Shown one piece after another: positions 1-12,890 of a DNA stretch of 64,000 bases. The position numbers and the translations under genes are program-made. Position 1 is the stretch's first letter, and every line of letters starts with the position of its first letter. Source of the DNA: Haematococcus lacustris (lineage: Eukaryota > Chlorophyta > Chlorophyceae > Chlamydomonadales > Haematococcaceae); contig JASKMD010000202.1 of assembly GCA_030144725.1 (NCBI GenBank), positions 62,001 to 126,000 of the forward strand. The letters are read 5' to 3'. Under the pieces are notes generated by a model. That model saw only the letters and a list, made by a program, of their open reading frames with translations, was not told the origin of the DNA and did no database searches.

Positions 1-299
1 CAAGCTCCAGTGCTGTCACAGCAGCAGGCCTGGGGCAGGCTGACCCTACCTTACACCACACACTCGCCACTGACAGCACACTGACAGCACACTCCCCACA
101 CTCACCCCAGTCACCACTGTCAGCACACTGTGCCACACACCTCCTCTGGCACACCTCCTGGAGCCGTCACAAACCACCTAGTTGCCTCACCTTACCTTAC
201 CTACCTGGCCCACCTGCCCGCCGCTGCCGCTGTTTCCCCTCCCTCCTACACTCAGGCACCACCCAGGCTGTTGCTGCTCGCCAGCCAGCCGTGCCTAAC

Positions 300-3200
300 C
301 TGCACAAAGCGTGGAGCTTCGTCCCTCCGCACCGCACCCTGCGCCCGGGCAAAGCTGGCCACCAGAGTGGGTTGCTTGGCCAGGATGGTGGCGGCGTAGC
401 TGTTAGGATCCTGAACGCCAGGGGGGTCAAGCAGGGGGTCAGGGGCAGCAGCCAGGGGGGTCAAGGGGTTAGGAGCAGGCAGGCAGGGGTGTGGAAACCA
501 GCATGAGCAGTGAGAGTGTGGACCGTCCATACCTCCCTACTTTGGTCTGTTCAGGAAGAGACCACTGCCAGGCAACCAGGCGGGCAGGCAGGCAGGCGGG
601 CAAGCAGGCGGGCAGGCAGGCGGGCGGGCAAGCAGGCGGGCAGGCAGGCGGGCGGGCAAGCAGGTGGGCAGGCAGGCGGGCGGGCAGGCAGGCGGGCCTA
701 CCTTGATTTTCACGGGGTGGTCTTTGATCCAGCAGCGCACTATGTCCCAAACGGCAGTGCAGGGCGCGTCAGTCTTCAGCGCAAGGGGGTTGGCATGAGA
801 GCCTGACACCCTGCAGCACACAGCAGCAGCAGCAGCCTCACCACACATCACACCCCGCAGTCATACTCTATACCACACGTCACGCCATGCCACACATCAC
901 CACAACCATGTCCACTGACGGCCAACCCTGGACCTCTCATCACTGTAGTCAGGTGTGAGTGTGGGCCAAACACCACAGTTCAAATGACAGTGTGACCCCA
1001 TGGAGTGAGGGCTGCGGCACGGCTGTGGTGGTGTGCTGGCTGTTGCGTGGCGGGCCTGGCACGGGTCAGGGCCAGGCCCACGGTCTGCAGCCAGCTGCCC
1101 GCAGCCAGCTGCCCCTGGAGCCCCACCAGGACGGTGAGGCAGGGCGGGGCGGCTGGTAGGGCAGGGCACTGCTGTGCCATGGGTGTAACGGCAGGGGGGT
1201 ATGGGGGGACCGCCCCTGCCTGACATGACCCATGGGGGCTGCATAGCAGTGCATGGTGATCAGCATGCATGCAACTCCCCTTGCCCCTTCCCTACCTAGG
1301 CCCAGGCCATAGAGGTGTGCTGGGGCATGCAGCGCTGGGGCAGTAGCCTTTGAAGCGAAGGTGCAGCAGTTGGGAATGGAGTGTACACTACGGCACGTGT
1401 TGCGCCTACCCAACTGCATCCCACTTGCCAGGACCTCATGCTGCCCTAGCTGCTGCTGCTGCCCCCCTGACTGCTGCTGCTGCTGCCCTAGCTGCTGCTG
1501 CCCTAGCTGCTGCTGCCCTGGCTGCTGCTGCCCTGGCTGTTGCTGCCCTGGCTGCTGCTGCTGCTGCAACCCTGGGCATTGATGTGACCGTGATGTGCTG
1601 CTGCTCGTGTGTTCACCCCGGGCAAAGGCATGGCCACCCTGACCTTCAAGTGCTCAAGGACAATCAAGAAAGGGCTGGCTGTGCTCACTGCTGCTGCCCT
1701 GGCTCCACTGATGTGCTGGGACTGGGAGGAATGCGGCAACAGGCTGGGGTGGAGTGTGGCACCTGACCCCAGGCCTGAGCTCCTATCCTTGCCCTGAGGC
1801 AGACCCTTGTGCTGCCCTTGGCTCCTGCCTTGCCCCTCCCCTCTTGCTGTCTGTACTGCGGTCTGTGTTTGTACTGTGATCTGCCCTCTGCTCTGACCTG
1901 ACACCTTCCTCCTTGCTTCTAACTACGTGTCTTTGGCCCTGGCCCTGCCCCTGCCCCGCCCTCGCCCTGCCCCTGCCCTGCCCCTGGCCCAGGCCCTGGC
2001 CCTGGCGCTGCCCCTGGTTCTGACCTGAAGCCTGCGTTGAGCAGTGCAGAACGGAACACCTCTGACTTTGGAGGCTGGCAGCGCACCGTCTTGCACAGGT
2101 CATGCAGGTCATAGTAGCTGCAGCCAAGGGCACAGCAAAAGGCATGCAGGCAGGCAGGAGGATGATCTGTCTGTTGACATGCTTCCATGTAAGTCCAGCG
2201 TCATCATCGTCATCATCATCACATGATGGTCGCCTCTCAGCCTTGCTGCAACACACACACCTAACCTTGTCACGTGCCATGTCGTGTCATGCCTGCAGTT
2301 GTGAGTGCTCATGTGCCCATGTACCAGCGTGCCGCTGCTGCTTCCGCCTGGCCTCAGACAAGGCTGAATAGGCTGTCATCAGGGCGTCCTAGACGCGCAG
2401 CATTTGATGGTACTGGATGTCATCAGGGGCCGGCAGGGAGCAGAGGGGGAGGATCTGGGGCTGGTCATGCTGCCCAGGGTGCATGGGGTGGGTGTGAGCT
2501 TGCATGGGCTTGCATGGGCTTGCATGGGCTTGCATGGGCTTGTCCATGGGGCTGCTAGCCAAGGGTCAGCGGGAGTGAGATAACGAGAGTGAGAGTGGGA
2601 GCATGGAAGTGATAGGGCATGTGGGGGAGTGAGATGGGAGACTGGTGCGAGCATCATAGATAAAGAAAAACCATGATGCCCATGCTGCTCAAAGTTTCGT
2701 GCATGCACATCTGTGTTGATTATGATAATGTTAACGATGGAGATGATGATGGTCATGGTTTTGTGGTGGTTATGATGACCAACCGCCAAGTACGGCTGCT
2801 GCTGCTGCTGCTGACAGCAACTCACAGAGGTACGTCATGCAGCTCCTCTGCCACTGAGGTGAGGTAGCCCTTGATCTTGGCATGCTGGGCGTAGCTGCAG
2901 CGTTAGCACAGCAGCCAGCAAGGCAGGCAGTCAGCCGGGACCTGCCCTACTCAGCCCGTCAATCCCATCAGCAGCTAACACGGAGCATGGAGCCTGCCAC
3001 CTCCCTGCAACAGTGCACTCTTGCACACGCCTGGCAGTTAGTGGTGGTGATGGTGATGGTGGTGGTGGTGGTGGTGGTGGTGATGATGTGGTGGTGATGC
3101 CTGGCAGTTAGTGGTGGTGATGTGGTGGTGATGCAGGAATCTGACAGCACAGAGCTAAAAGGAGGGAGCCGCCCCATGCTCCCCACCAAGCCCCATCCTG

Positions 3201-6200
3201 ACCTTCCTCTGTTCCTCTAGCCTTGCCCAAGAGAGCATACGACTGCTGTATACGGCTGCTAGTCCCGCCGGCTGCTGCTGCTGCTGTTGACATGACTGCT
3301 GGCTGCTGCTGGTGTGCATAGCGACGATGCCCTCACACTCACTTAGCGCGGTCTGCCTGGATGTCTGTCAGCAGGCCCGCCACAAACTGGGGGTCATGCA
3401 GGGGCTCCACCCACATAGGGCCCCCCATGATGTAGGCGCTGCCGCTGTCTGGACACCTGCAGCCATGCAAGGTGCATGTGGGTTGCATGCTGCATGGGAC
3501 GGGTGATGTGCTCCATGCATGACCACGCGCAACCTGGAATGAGTGACCGTGGGCCATGCTGGTGGTAAATATGTCACACCTACCATCTGTCCATGCTGGG
3601 ATGTCACACTGCCAACACAGAGCAGCTGACAGGTTTCAGCCCTGTTCTTGACCCACACCCAAGCCCCACCTTTGCCCCACCCCCAACCTTCACGACGAAT
3701 AGGGATGGCTGCATGGGGCATGCAATAAGTAGGGTAGCTGTCCCCATCACACTTCTTGGAATTAAGTATCACACCTGATTTCAGGGACGGTGGGCCCATG
3801 CGCTGGCATGTACTTGATGTTTGAGCCGCTTTGCTTCTTCTGCCCCACCCTCTGCAGCCAGAATGAATCGCAGCCAGAGGACTGCCAGACGTAGGCCAGC
3901 TTGCAGGCTGACTCTTTGACGGCCAGGGGGCTGGAGTAAATGCGTACAAAGACACGGATGTAGAAGTCGATGGACAAGGACAGCAGCGGCACGATGTGCC
4001 GCTTGTACCTGGCATAGCAGCACGTCAGGAACAGCGGTGGCATATCCGTGGCCGCAGCCGCCGCCGCAGCAGCAGCAGCCAGCGGCGTGTTGGGGGCAGC
4101 ACTGTGGGGGGGCCTGCCGGGGGGATACCTCACCTCACCCACCTCACCTCTGCCCCACCTCACCTCACCTGACCTGACCTCTGCCCCACCCCTGGCCTAC
4201 TCCTGACTGGGTGGTGCATGACCTTCACTCATGCACTCCCTCTGTCGCCCCGCGAAAATGGCAGCAATGGCATCGCCCCGCAGCAATGGCATAGCAGCAG
4301 AGGCAGCAGCAGCATGTGAGGAGCAGCACTGTGCGGGGGACTACCCAACCCAACCCAACCCAACCCAACCCAACCCAACCCAACCCAACCCAACCCAACC
4401 CAACCCAACCTGACCCAACCCAACCCAACCTGACCCCCTGGCCTAACCTTGTATGGCCTACCCCTGTGCCTGATCTTCCCTTGCCCCTGACCCCTCTCTA
4501 TCGCCTCCCCACCTACTCCCTGTGCTGACCCAGACTTCCCAATCCACCCACCCCTTACACACACCTGCAGCCTCCCTTGCCCACTCACTGATGACTGATG
4601 CCAGTTCACCATTGACAATAGCCTTTTCCACCCCTCCTCCACCCCTCCTCCACCCCTCCTCCACCCCTCTTCCACCCCTCCTCCACCCCTGCTGTCCCCT
4701 TTCCTGGCGCACCTGTTAGCGTGGCTCTCTATGGCTGCAAGCAGGATTCTCAGCGCCTGCTCGTGGCAGTAGGGGCGGTGTAGGGGGTAGCTGCCGTAGT
4801 TCGACCAGCAGGCTACGCTGCACTGGCCAGGCAGGCGAGCACAACAGCACGCAGGCTTGCTGGCAGGCAGGGGGCGTAAGGAAGAGTATTGGCAGGCAGG
4901 CAGAGTGTTGGCAGGCAGGCAGAGCAAGTGAGCACTGGTCCAGTGACTGCCAGCCATCACCCACCTTCCCCTCCCCTCCCCTCCCCTTCTGGGAGGATGG
5001 CACTGCCAGGCACTATGACAGACGTTGCATCCCTGCAGCCCTACCCCCACCAGGTGGAACAGGGAGGGTGCTGGTGTATGGGCCATGGGGGGTAGTAGAG
5101 CTCAGTCCTGGCCCGTAGCCCCAGGCCCCTAAGGCCCGCGCATCATGGGCACGTTTCATCCCATTCAGGGGCAGGGTGGGCAGGGATCCCATCATTTCGT
5201 TTCATGTGCACGTGGGGCACCATGACGGACGTTTTGTGGGCAGCCCTAGCTCAAGATAGGGCAGGTACGGTAGGGTGGCAGGTAGGGGTAGGGAAATCGT
5301 CGACTTTTTGCAGCCCTAGCTCAAGATAGGGCAGGGTGTGCAGATGTATGCCCAGCACCTTCACTCAGCAGCCCTATCCCCACCAAGTAGGGCAGGAAGG
5401 GTAGGGTGGCAGGCAGGGGTAGGAAAACCATCATAGCTGTCCCTGGCTACTGCTCCCCCACACCTGTTGTTGCCACACAGGTTGGCCATGTCGGTGGCGG
5501 TGACCAGCAGCAGCCCGCCCTCAGCCACGCTCTGCACCGCGCTGTCCAGCAGCTGGGCAGGGGTGCCGTACGGGTCAAGGTCCACCACATCATACCCCTG
5601 AACACACATACACGCACCCACTCACTGGCCTGCTGCTGCTGAACCACGACCCACCATCCCCTCCTGCAGTAGCTGGAACTTGAAGGATCAGGAAAATGCA
5701 TGATGCAAATAGTATAAGGAGCTAAGCAAGGGCAGGAAGATAATCCTTCCTGTTTCCCCGCCCACCTCTCCCTCCCCTTCCCCCTTTGCCTCCCCTCCTC
5801 CCTCCCCCCTCCCAGCAGCGCTGCTTACCAGAGGCGCTTGCATCATGGCCATGCGGGCGTCGCCGCACATGACCTTGACCTTGGCGGCCACCTGCGGCCC
5901 GTTGAAGGCTATGTTGCGCCGCATGGAGGCGGCCACTGAGGGGTCAAGGTCGTTGGCGTCGATGCGCTGGATGCCTGGCACCTGGCCAGACAGTGTGGGA
6001 GGCAGTGTGAGAGGCAGAGGGTTAGGGAGGGGAGCTTTGCTCAGGTTGGCCGGGGCTGGGTGGAGTCGATTGGGCTGGGTGTGATTTGATACTATGGGTG
6101 CCTGCTGTGGGAAGTTTGCACGGGGTGGGGTGGGGTGGGGTGGGGTGGGGTGGGGTGGGGTGGGGTGGGGTGGGGTGGGGTGGGGTGGGGTGGGGTGGGG

Positions 6201-7617
6201 TGGGGTGGGGTGGGGTGGGGCTGCTGGGTGCGTGCCCACCTCCTGGGCGTAGCGTATGGACCTGAGGCCTGAGGCTGCCAGCCCCTCCAGCACCACCGCG
6301 CCCTGCAGCCCAGCAGCAGCCCAGCTGGAGTGAGTGGAGGCAGGCACAGCAGGTCAGGTCTTCAGGGGTCTTCAGACATTTGCAGAGGCAGTGTCGGCCA
6401 AGGCCAAGGCCAGAGGACACATGCTGCTGTGGCTTAACCCTGACTGAGAGAGGGCAGGTGCGCTGGCGGGCGGAGTGACAACGCGCTGCTGGATGCGTGA
6501 TGGCCTGCCTCATCTCCAAGGGGTTAAGGGTAGGGGCAGGGTTTGAGCTTGGGCTTGAGCAGCAGGTAGATGCAGCTAGCCCACCCACTGGGCCAAAGCA
6601 TTATGTTTTGATGCTCAGCTTAGCTGGACTGAGCACCTGAGAGGTGCTGGTGGCAGTGCTTCCCACAGGAGTTCCTCCTCATGGAAACAGATGCAGTTGC
6701 ATGAGGTAGGCCACCACCCAGCACAACTACTCCACCCTGGGCAAGCTTCGAACTCTACAAGGATGGCAGGGTGGCAGGCGCCCACTGTTCTGCCGCCCTG
6801 CCCCATCACCATCAGCCGTAAGAACACAAACCACTATGTCGTCTGCTCAAGACGCCATTGTCATTGCTAGGCAGGAGCCCAGGAGGTCACAAGCAAGGCA
6901 GACATACAGGACAGATGGGGTGTGGACGGCTGCATAGTAAAAGGGTGGGTGGGGTCGGCAGGGTGGCTAGCTGCTGTCCAGCATGCCAAGCATGCAAATG
7001 TGCTGAGGATGGGCACCCACGTGCACCTGAGCCCCGCTTTAATAACACTCACTTTATAGCTGCTGTTGGTGTGCTTGGGGCCCTGGTCAAGCGCTGGCGA
7101 AGTGCTGGGCTGGATGGGTGTTTCAGCTGGCTCGGCTGGCTCAGCTGGCTCAGCGACGGGCGCGGAAGCTGCGGCTGCTGGCTCGCCCCCTTGCGCTTTC
7201 TGCCCGCCTCCTCGCGGGGCTGCATCGCCCTTGCGCTGCTTCTGTGGCCGTTGGCGGCGCAACTTCTTCAGCGGGCCGTTCGTGCACTCCTCTTCCAGCA
7301 TTGGCAAGAAGCGCCGCAGCACAAGCACTGACAGATCTCGGTTCGTGACCTGCACGGGTAGGTTCAGGCGGGCCTTTCATGCCAATGCGCACTGCAGTGA
7401 GCAAGGCAATGGCATCTCAGCTGCACTCTGTCGCACCTGCGCTTCATTATAGAATGCGTCGTTGCGTTGTCGCAGGATGGAGGCCTTTCCCTCCTTGAGC
7501 ACCGTGTAGCCATCCGGTATGATCCTGCCCAAGCGCCCAGCACACTGACATCAGTGCGCACTACGGGTGTAGGGGATGTTTTGCAACTCACGGTGTGTCG
7601 TCCGTAGCGGACGTCAT
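300..7617 (-). CDS. TRM1: TRM1: tRNA (guanine-26-N2)-dimethyltransferase, 3' partial
   Basis: Class I SAM-dependent enzyme that makes m2,2G at position 26 of tRNAs. Thirteen exons (5' to 3' on the minus strand): 7617-7592, 7524-7437, 7349-7053, 6302-6240, 5981-5829, 5597-5464, 4817-4713, 4008-3775, 3456-3343, 2894-2826, 2117-2025, 810-702, 410-300. All borders are GT/AG and every phase agrees, giving 532 residues from ATG 7617. Visible signatures are [12 protein letters not shown] and [11 protein letters not shown] at the N-terminus, the SAM loop [23 protein letters not shown], the catalytic [53 protein letters not shown], and [11 protein letters not shown] followed by LKTDAP and WDIVRCW. These follow Trm1 order throughout. 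Residues about 60-110 form an Ala/Pro/Glu-rich insertion. The closing plant-like segment (NPERHWGP) is not in the window, so the last exon lies left of position 1 or in its first few bases. Introns carry CCCAA, TGGGG and GGCA-type repeats. Confidence 0.93.
573..700. repeat. GGCA/GGCG-type tetranucleotide-like tract in TRM1 intron 12
   Basis: Imperfect repeats of GCAGGCGG, GCAG and GCAAGCAG run up to the splice donor of TRM1 exon 12 (exon ends at 702). Any protein reading here is a repeat shadow. Confidence 0.8.
4343..4435. repeat. (CCCAA)n pentanucleotide array, TRM1 intron 7
   Basis: About 16-18 tandem CCCAA units with a few interruptions, within the intron between exons 4817-4713 and 4008-3775. 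A CCCCTCCTCCA-type tract follows at 4629-4690. Confidence 0.9.
6121..6220. repeat. (TGGGG)n array, TRM1 intron 4
   Basis: About 20 near-perfect TGGGG units (CCCCA on the transcribed RNA), just downstream of the donor at 6239 of the exon encoding [13 protein letters not shown]. Confidence 0.92.
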
Positions 7618-8515
7618 GCCTTTGTGCAAGCTGCCTGCAGCATACAAGTTTGTTCACTCTGACTCGGGATTTACGGGGCTTTTTTGCACACAGTTTGCAT
7701 GGTCACAACCTGCATGGTGGGGCTGGTCGTCATGGCATGGGCTGCGGGCTGCCACCCATATGGACGTCTTACTCGTGTCTACAGCAGGGTGTGGTGGGCA
7801 GCTGTCCTGGTTAGCTTTGCCACAGCTGGTGATGCATTCCATATTGCCTTTGACTGCCACTGTGCCAGTGCAACGCAGACGCATAACAAGAGAGCCTTAT
7901 CTTGCGACGGTTCGCGTGTGAGTTGTTCGCATCCATTCATCTGCATGGATTCATGGAGGGAGGTTCGCCGAGTATTACGCCCAACGTGTTCTTGTCCGTG
8001 CAAGTTCATAAGTCACACCAGGGCTAAATGTTTGGCCATCGTGTAACCACCCTGACCCTGCAGCCACCCTGCCGCATTGGGTGCCCACTCTGCCGCCATA
8101 CTGCACCTCACACTTGTGACGGTTGTGGCTGACAGCACCCTGCATGCCGCCAACCTTCTACACCCTAAACAAGCACACCACCGCCCACCTAACCGCAGAC
8201 ATCAAGCAGACACACTGGCCATCACCCTGTTCCTCTATACCACAGCCGTTGTCGGTGCAAAGAGTCCAGACAACCTACAACAGCCCTACACCGGTCCATG
8301 CTATGCAGAGCAACCCACCCACTTGCCTCAGGCAACCCAGCTGCCCATCCACCAGCAATGCAGGCTCGACCACGCTGCTGCTGCTGTTCCTCACGCTGCC
8401 CTCCTTGCTGCACCTCTACCAGCCACAACTGTCCCTGCCCAGCCGGGCTGGCCCAGCCCAGCTGTTTTACTAACACTAATACCAGCAGCAGCCAGCGTGC
8501 CACTCAGTGAAGCTC
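7618..8515. other. Intergenic, no supported gene
   Basis: Lies between the TRM1 start codon (7617) and the end of the small membrane-protein gene (8516), both on the minus strand. It must hold the TRM1 promoter and the 3' UTR of the upstream gene. I found no conserved coding segment, RNA gene or clear repeat. Confidence 0.5.
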
Positions 8516-9062
8516 CTAGTCCTTGAAACTGGAGATGGGCTTGTCTGGCCCGATGTCCAGGGACCCTGCAGCAGCAGCAGCACCAGGAGCAGCTGAGGCG
8601 GGACAGTATGAGGGTGTGAGGGTGTAGAGGAGTGAGGTCACGAGAGTGACAAGGGGACCAAAGCCAGGAGGCACCTGCCCTCTCATGGTAAGGGGGCCCA
8701 TGAGGGGGGCCCAACAGGGGTGGCCAGGCCTGTGTGCTTATGGAGGGGTGTTGTTGGCCACATGGCAGCATAGCGGTAGAAGGGCCAGCCTGCTCTGCTG
8801 CGGAGGGGCAGAGGGGCCAGCCTGCCCTTGCTTATGTCCCTCAGTTCGCCCAACTTCTCAAGGCACCTGAGTTCACGTAGGCCCCCCGCATTGCTGCTGA
8901 CCGGGGACGGGACTGGTCAGGGTCCAACTTGGGCGCGTAGTTTACTCTGTACAGAACTGGGCCTAATGCCAAAGTGCAGATGCCCCCAACTACAAGGATT
9001 GCCGTCGCAGCTTTGCTCCCTGCGATGCGCCCAAGTAATGATGGCTGCCTGCGGCTTGACAT
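8516..9062 (-). CDS. Small single-pass membrane protein, conserved C-terminal motif, function unknown
   Basis: Two exons, 9062-8867 and 8565-8516, joined by a GT/AG intron, give an 81-residue protein from ATG 9062 to TAG 8516. A basic N-terminus (MSSRRQPSLLGRIAGSK) precedes one hydrophobic helix of about 20 residues (ATAILVVGGICTLALGPVLY). A polar tail ends RGAYVNSGSLDIGPD. The RGAYVNSGS...DIGPD pattern recalls small, uncharacterised plant membrane proteins of similar length; I do not assign a function. Topology suggests an inner organellar or ER membrane anchor, which is inference. The reading frame stays open upstream of 9062, but residue character changes there, so 9062 is the preferred start. 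It is divergent from the D-cysteine desulfhydrase-like gene, so 9063 to about 9370 is probably a shared promoter region. Confidence 0.72.
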
Positions 9063-9373
9063 GAGGTATACGGCATTGAGACTTTGAGAAGAAGTAGGTA
9101 GGCTGTTAGGACGGTTGCACCAGAAACAAGACGGTTGTGTCAGGGAAGCGGCAGCAGGGAGCAAGCATGTCGCACCCTTCATGAACAGGCAATCCCTGTC
9201 ATTGGAGACGCGAAGTAAAGCCTCCCAACCTGCAGTCCTAAACCCCGGATGTGATGCGCGAGCGCCTGTCAGGGCGATGGGTTGGGGCTTCGGTCTTGTG
9301 CGCTGGTTCATCAAAAGTGGGTCAGAGCACAAATATCAAACTCATGGGTCAGCCCTGAACCTTGGAGCCGTGA

Positions 9374-11683
9374 CGCCAAGCTCTCAGGCCAGCTTTCCAC
9401 ACCCACCAGGCCTACCCTCATTCCTGGCTTGCAGCTCGGCCCAGCGCTCATCAAAACACTCTGTCAGTCCCTTTCCTCACCACACAAGAGTACGAGCCGC
9501 CGGCATGGGCCCGCCATTTGGGCCAGGTGCTTACACTCCAGCTGCCACCTCGCAGTTGTGACTGTGTTGAGCGTGGTTATGCAAGTGCCTGGCATCTGGG
9601 GTGTTGCGTTATGTTGTGAGGGCTGTGGTGCTATACTCAATAGGTTAAGCTACAGCCAGCGCAGCAGGAGCTATCAGCAGCAGCAGCAGCCTTAGTGCAA
9701 ACATGGTGGGGTCCAATCACAGCTTACAGTGACAATACAAAAGCAGTGCAGCATGGCTTGTGAGTCATGGCATGCGGAGCCATGCAGCCATGCGTCCATG
9801 TGCATCCAGGCCCCCCGGCTGCGCGTGGGCCTGGGCCTGCTGCCCTCCCCCCTGCACCGCTGGCACCTGGGGCCTGAGCTGCTGCCTGAGGGGGTGACCA
9901 TGTGGATCAAGCGGGACGACCTCACCGGCATGGAGCTGTCCGGCAACAAGGTGGGTGACGGAGAGGGGGGAGGAGGGGGGGAGGAGGGGGGGAGGCGGGA
10001 GGGGGGGAGAGGGGGAGAGGGGGAGGGGGGGAGAGGGGGAGAGGGGGAGGGGGGGAGGGGGGGAGAGGGGGGGAGGGGGAGAGGGGGGAGGGGGGGAGAG
10101 GGGGTGAGGGGGAGAGGGGGAGAGGGGGGAGAGGGGGAGAGGGGGAGGGGGGGAGGGGGGGAGAGGGGGGGAGGGGGAGAGGGGGGAGGGGGGGAGAGGG
10201 GGTGAGGGGGAGAGAGGGAGAGGGGAAGAGAAAGCAAGCCTCTTGCTGCTGAGGCGCTTCATTGCTACTGTTGCCCCTAGCGCCCTGAGCTCTCTGGCAT
10301 TGAGGATGATGGTGGTGGTGGCAGGTGCGCAAGCTGGAGTTCTTGCTGGCTGAGGCCCAGCGCGCAGGCCACGACTGCGTGGTCACCATAGGGGGGGTGC
10401 AGAGCAACCACTGCCGGGCAACAGCTGTGGCAGCAAAGTGAGTGAGGGGGGGACAGGGCTGGTCACACCTGCCGCCACCACCACCGCCGCCACCGCCGCC
10501 GCCACCGCCGCTGCCACCGCCGTCGCCACCAACACCCCTGCCATGCTGCTGCAGCTGGTGTTCACGTTGCCAGAGCTGGTGTTCTGCCGCCTGCTACTTG
10601 CTGCTGTAAATGCTCTGACATGTGAGGGGGTGTGAGGGGGTATGAGTGGAGGGGCAGCTAGGCATCATCCAGCTAGACATAGGAATGGAGACAGGTCTGC
10701 CAGCCAGCATGGCAGCATGGCAGCATGGCAGGATGGCAGCTGGCAGCATGGCAGCATGGACACCTACTGGCTGACCACCCACCATGACTCTGACCCAGCA
10801 CCCCACCCTGCCTCCCGACCCCACTGCCGTCCCTCTCCCCTGACCCCGCTCTTGGTCCTTGCCTCCCTCAATCGCAACAACGGCCCCTGCCCCCCAACCC
10901 AGCTGCCCCCCGACCCAGCTGCCCACCCCTGCCCCCAGGTACCTCGGCCTGCCCTGCCACCTGCTGCTGCGCACCAGCCGGCAGAAGGTGACCAGCGACC
11001 CCGGCCTTGAGGGCAACCTGCTGGTCAGCAGGCTGGTGGGCGCTACACTGCACCTGGTCAGTAGCACCGGCTGCAGGGCTGGCCAGGGCCCCACCCTGCA
11101 CTAAGTCCCTGCACTCTCATCCAACTCTCACCCAACGTCCTGGCACCTTCCTGGGCACCTTCCTGGCACCTTCCTGGCACTTATCTCGCACCTACCTCAC
11201 ACCTTCCTGGCAGCTTCCTGGCACATGCCCACAGCAGGCCTGAGCTCCTGTAGTGTGGTAGGCAGCTTCATGCTCACTGCTCTGTACTGCTCTGTACTGC
11301 ACTTTGCCAGCTTCCAGCCAGCTTCCAGCCAGGTGCGCTGCCCAGCTCTGGACAGGTGCAAGTCTGTAAACAATGCCCCATGGCCACGCTGGCAATGATA
11401 TAGGTGTGGCATTGATGTGACCCCGTGTGACCCCAGTGTGACCCAGTGTGACCATGTGCCTCCAGGTGACCAAGTCAGAGTATGCCAGTGTTGGCTCAGC
11501 CGCCCTATGCGAGCAGCTGGTGGCGGAGCTGAGGGAGCAGCAGGCCTGAACCCCTTCCTCATCCCCGTGGGGGGCTCCAACGCTCTGGGCACCTGGGGCT
11601 ACCTGCAGGTCAGCCCATGCGCCCATGCGACCATGCAACCACCCTGCATGCAACATGGTGCCCCCCTGATTCCCCCCCTCTTC

Positions 11684-11721
<38 letters not shown>

Positions 11722-12858
11722 CGTGCTGCTGTCGTGCTGCTGCCAGGCCGTTGAGGAGATCCGTCAGCAACTGGGCTGCCAGGACATCACCGACATAGTG
11801 GGCAGTGAGTCCTGTGCTGCCCCTCCTTCCCCCTCTCCAGCAGCCACACCTTCCCAACACACGCAAACCTCAGCTAGCACAGCTCCAGCCAACAACCCTG
11901 AAGCACTAACCTGCTGGTTGATGTGGCTGCCTGCCCTTGGTGCCTGACCCAGGCGTGTGGTAGCGGTGGCACCACTGCTGGCCTGGCCTTGGGCTCATAC
12001 CTGTCGGGGTTGAAGGCTCGGGTGCATGCTTATGGGGTGGTGAGTCGGCTGGGAGCCCCCTCCCCCCTCCCCCTCCCCCTCCCCCTCCCCCTCCCCCTCC
12101 CCCCTCCCCCTCCCCCTCCCCCCTCCCCCCTCCCCCTCCCCCTCCCCCTCCCCCTCCCCCTCCCCCCCTCCCCCTCCCCCCTCCCCCTCCCCCTCCCCCT
12201 CCCCCCTCCCCCTCCCCCTCCCCCTCCCCCTCCCCCTCCCCCTCCCCCTCCCCCTCCCCCTCCCCCTCCCCCCTCCCCCTCCCCCCTCCCCCTCCCCCTC
12301 CCCCTCCCCCTCCCCCTCCCCCCTCCCCCCCTCCCCTCCCCCGCCATCCTTACCCTGACCCGCCATGTGCCTGCCTGCCCCCCTGACCCCCAAGTGTGAC
12401 TCCCCCGACTACTTCTACGACTTCATTGACGGCCTGCTGGAAGAGATGGCGCACGACCTGGACCTGGCCCCCACCAGCGTCCCTGCCGCTAGGGGGCTGC
12501 TGCGAGCAGTGCAGGTGCAGCCAGCCAGACAGACAGACAGCCAGACATGCTCACAGGCCCGCCCTGAATGCCGCCACCCTGCCTGTGCTAACCCTAACCC
12601 TAACCCTAAGTTCAAAGGCTAGCCTAACCGAACCGAGCCTAACCTAAACAAACGTGACCGAACCTAACCGAACCTAACCTACACTGAACTAATCGAGCCT
12701 AACCAGGGTTAGGGTTAGGGGATAGGGGTTAGGGGTACCTTGCCCGCCTGCCCGCCCTGCCTGCCGCCACCCTGCTTGTTGGAACCGGGATTGAAGGTGT
12801 CGGTCTGCCAGGAGGGCGTGTGGAAGTGTGGCAGGTGGTTAGGGGAAGCCAAGCCTGG

Positions 12859-12890
<32 letters not shown>

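Noticed and set aside
11995..12399. Pro/Leu- and Gly/Arg-rich open frames on both strands
   Set aside because: Pure (CCCCCT)n microsatellite in an intron.
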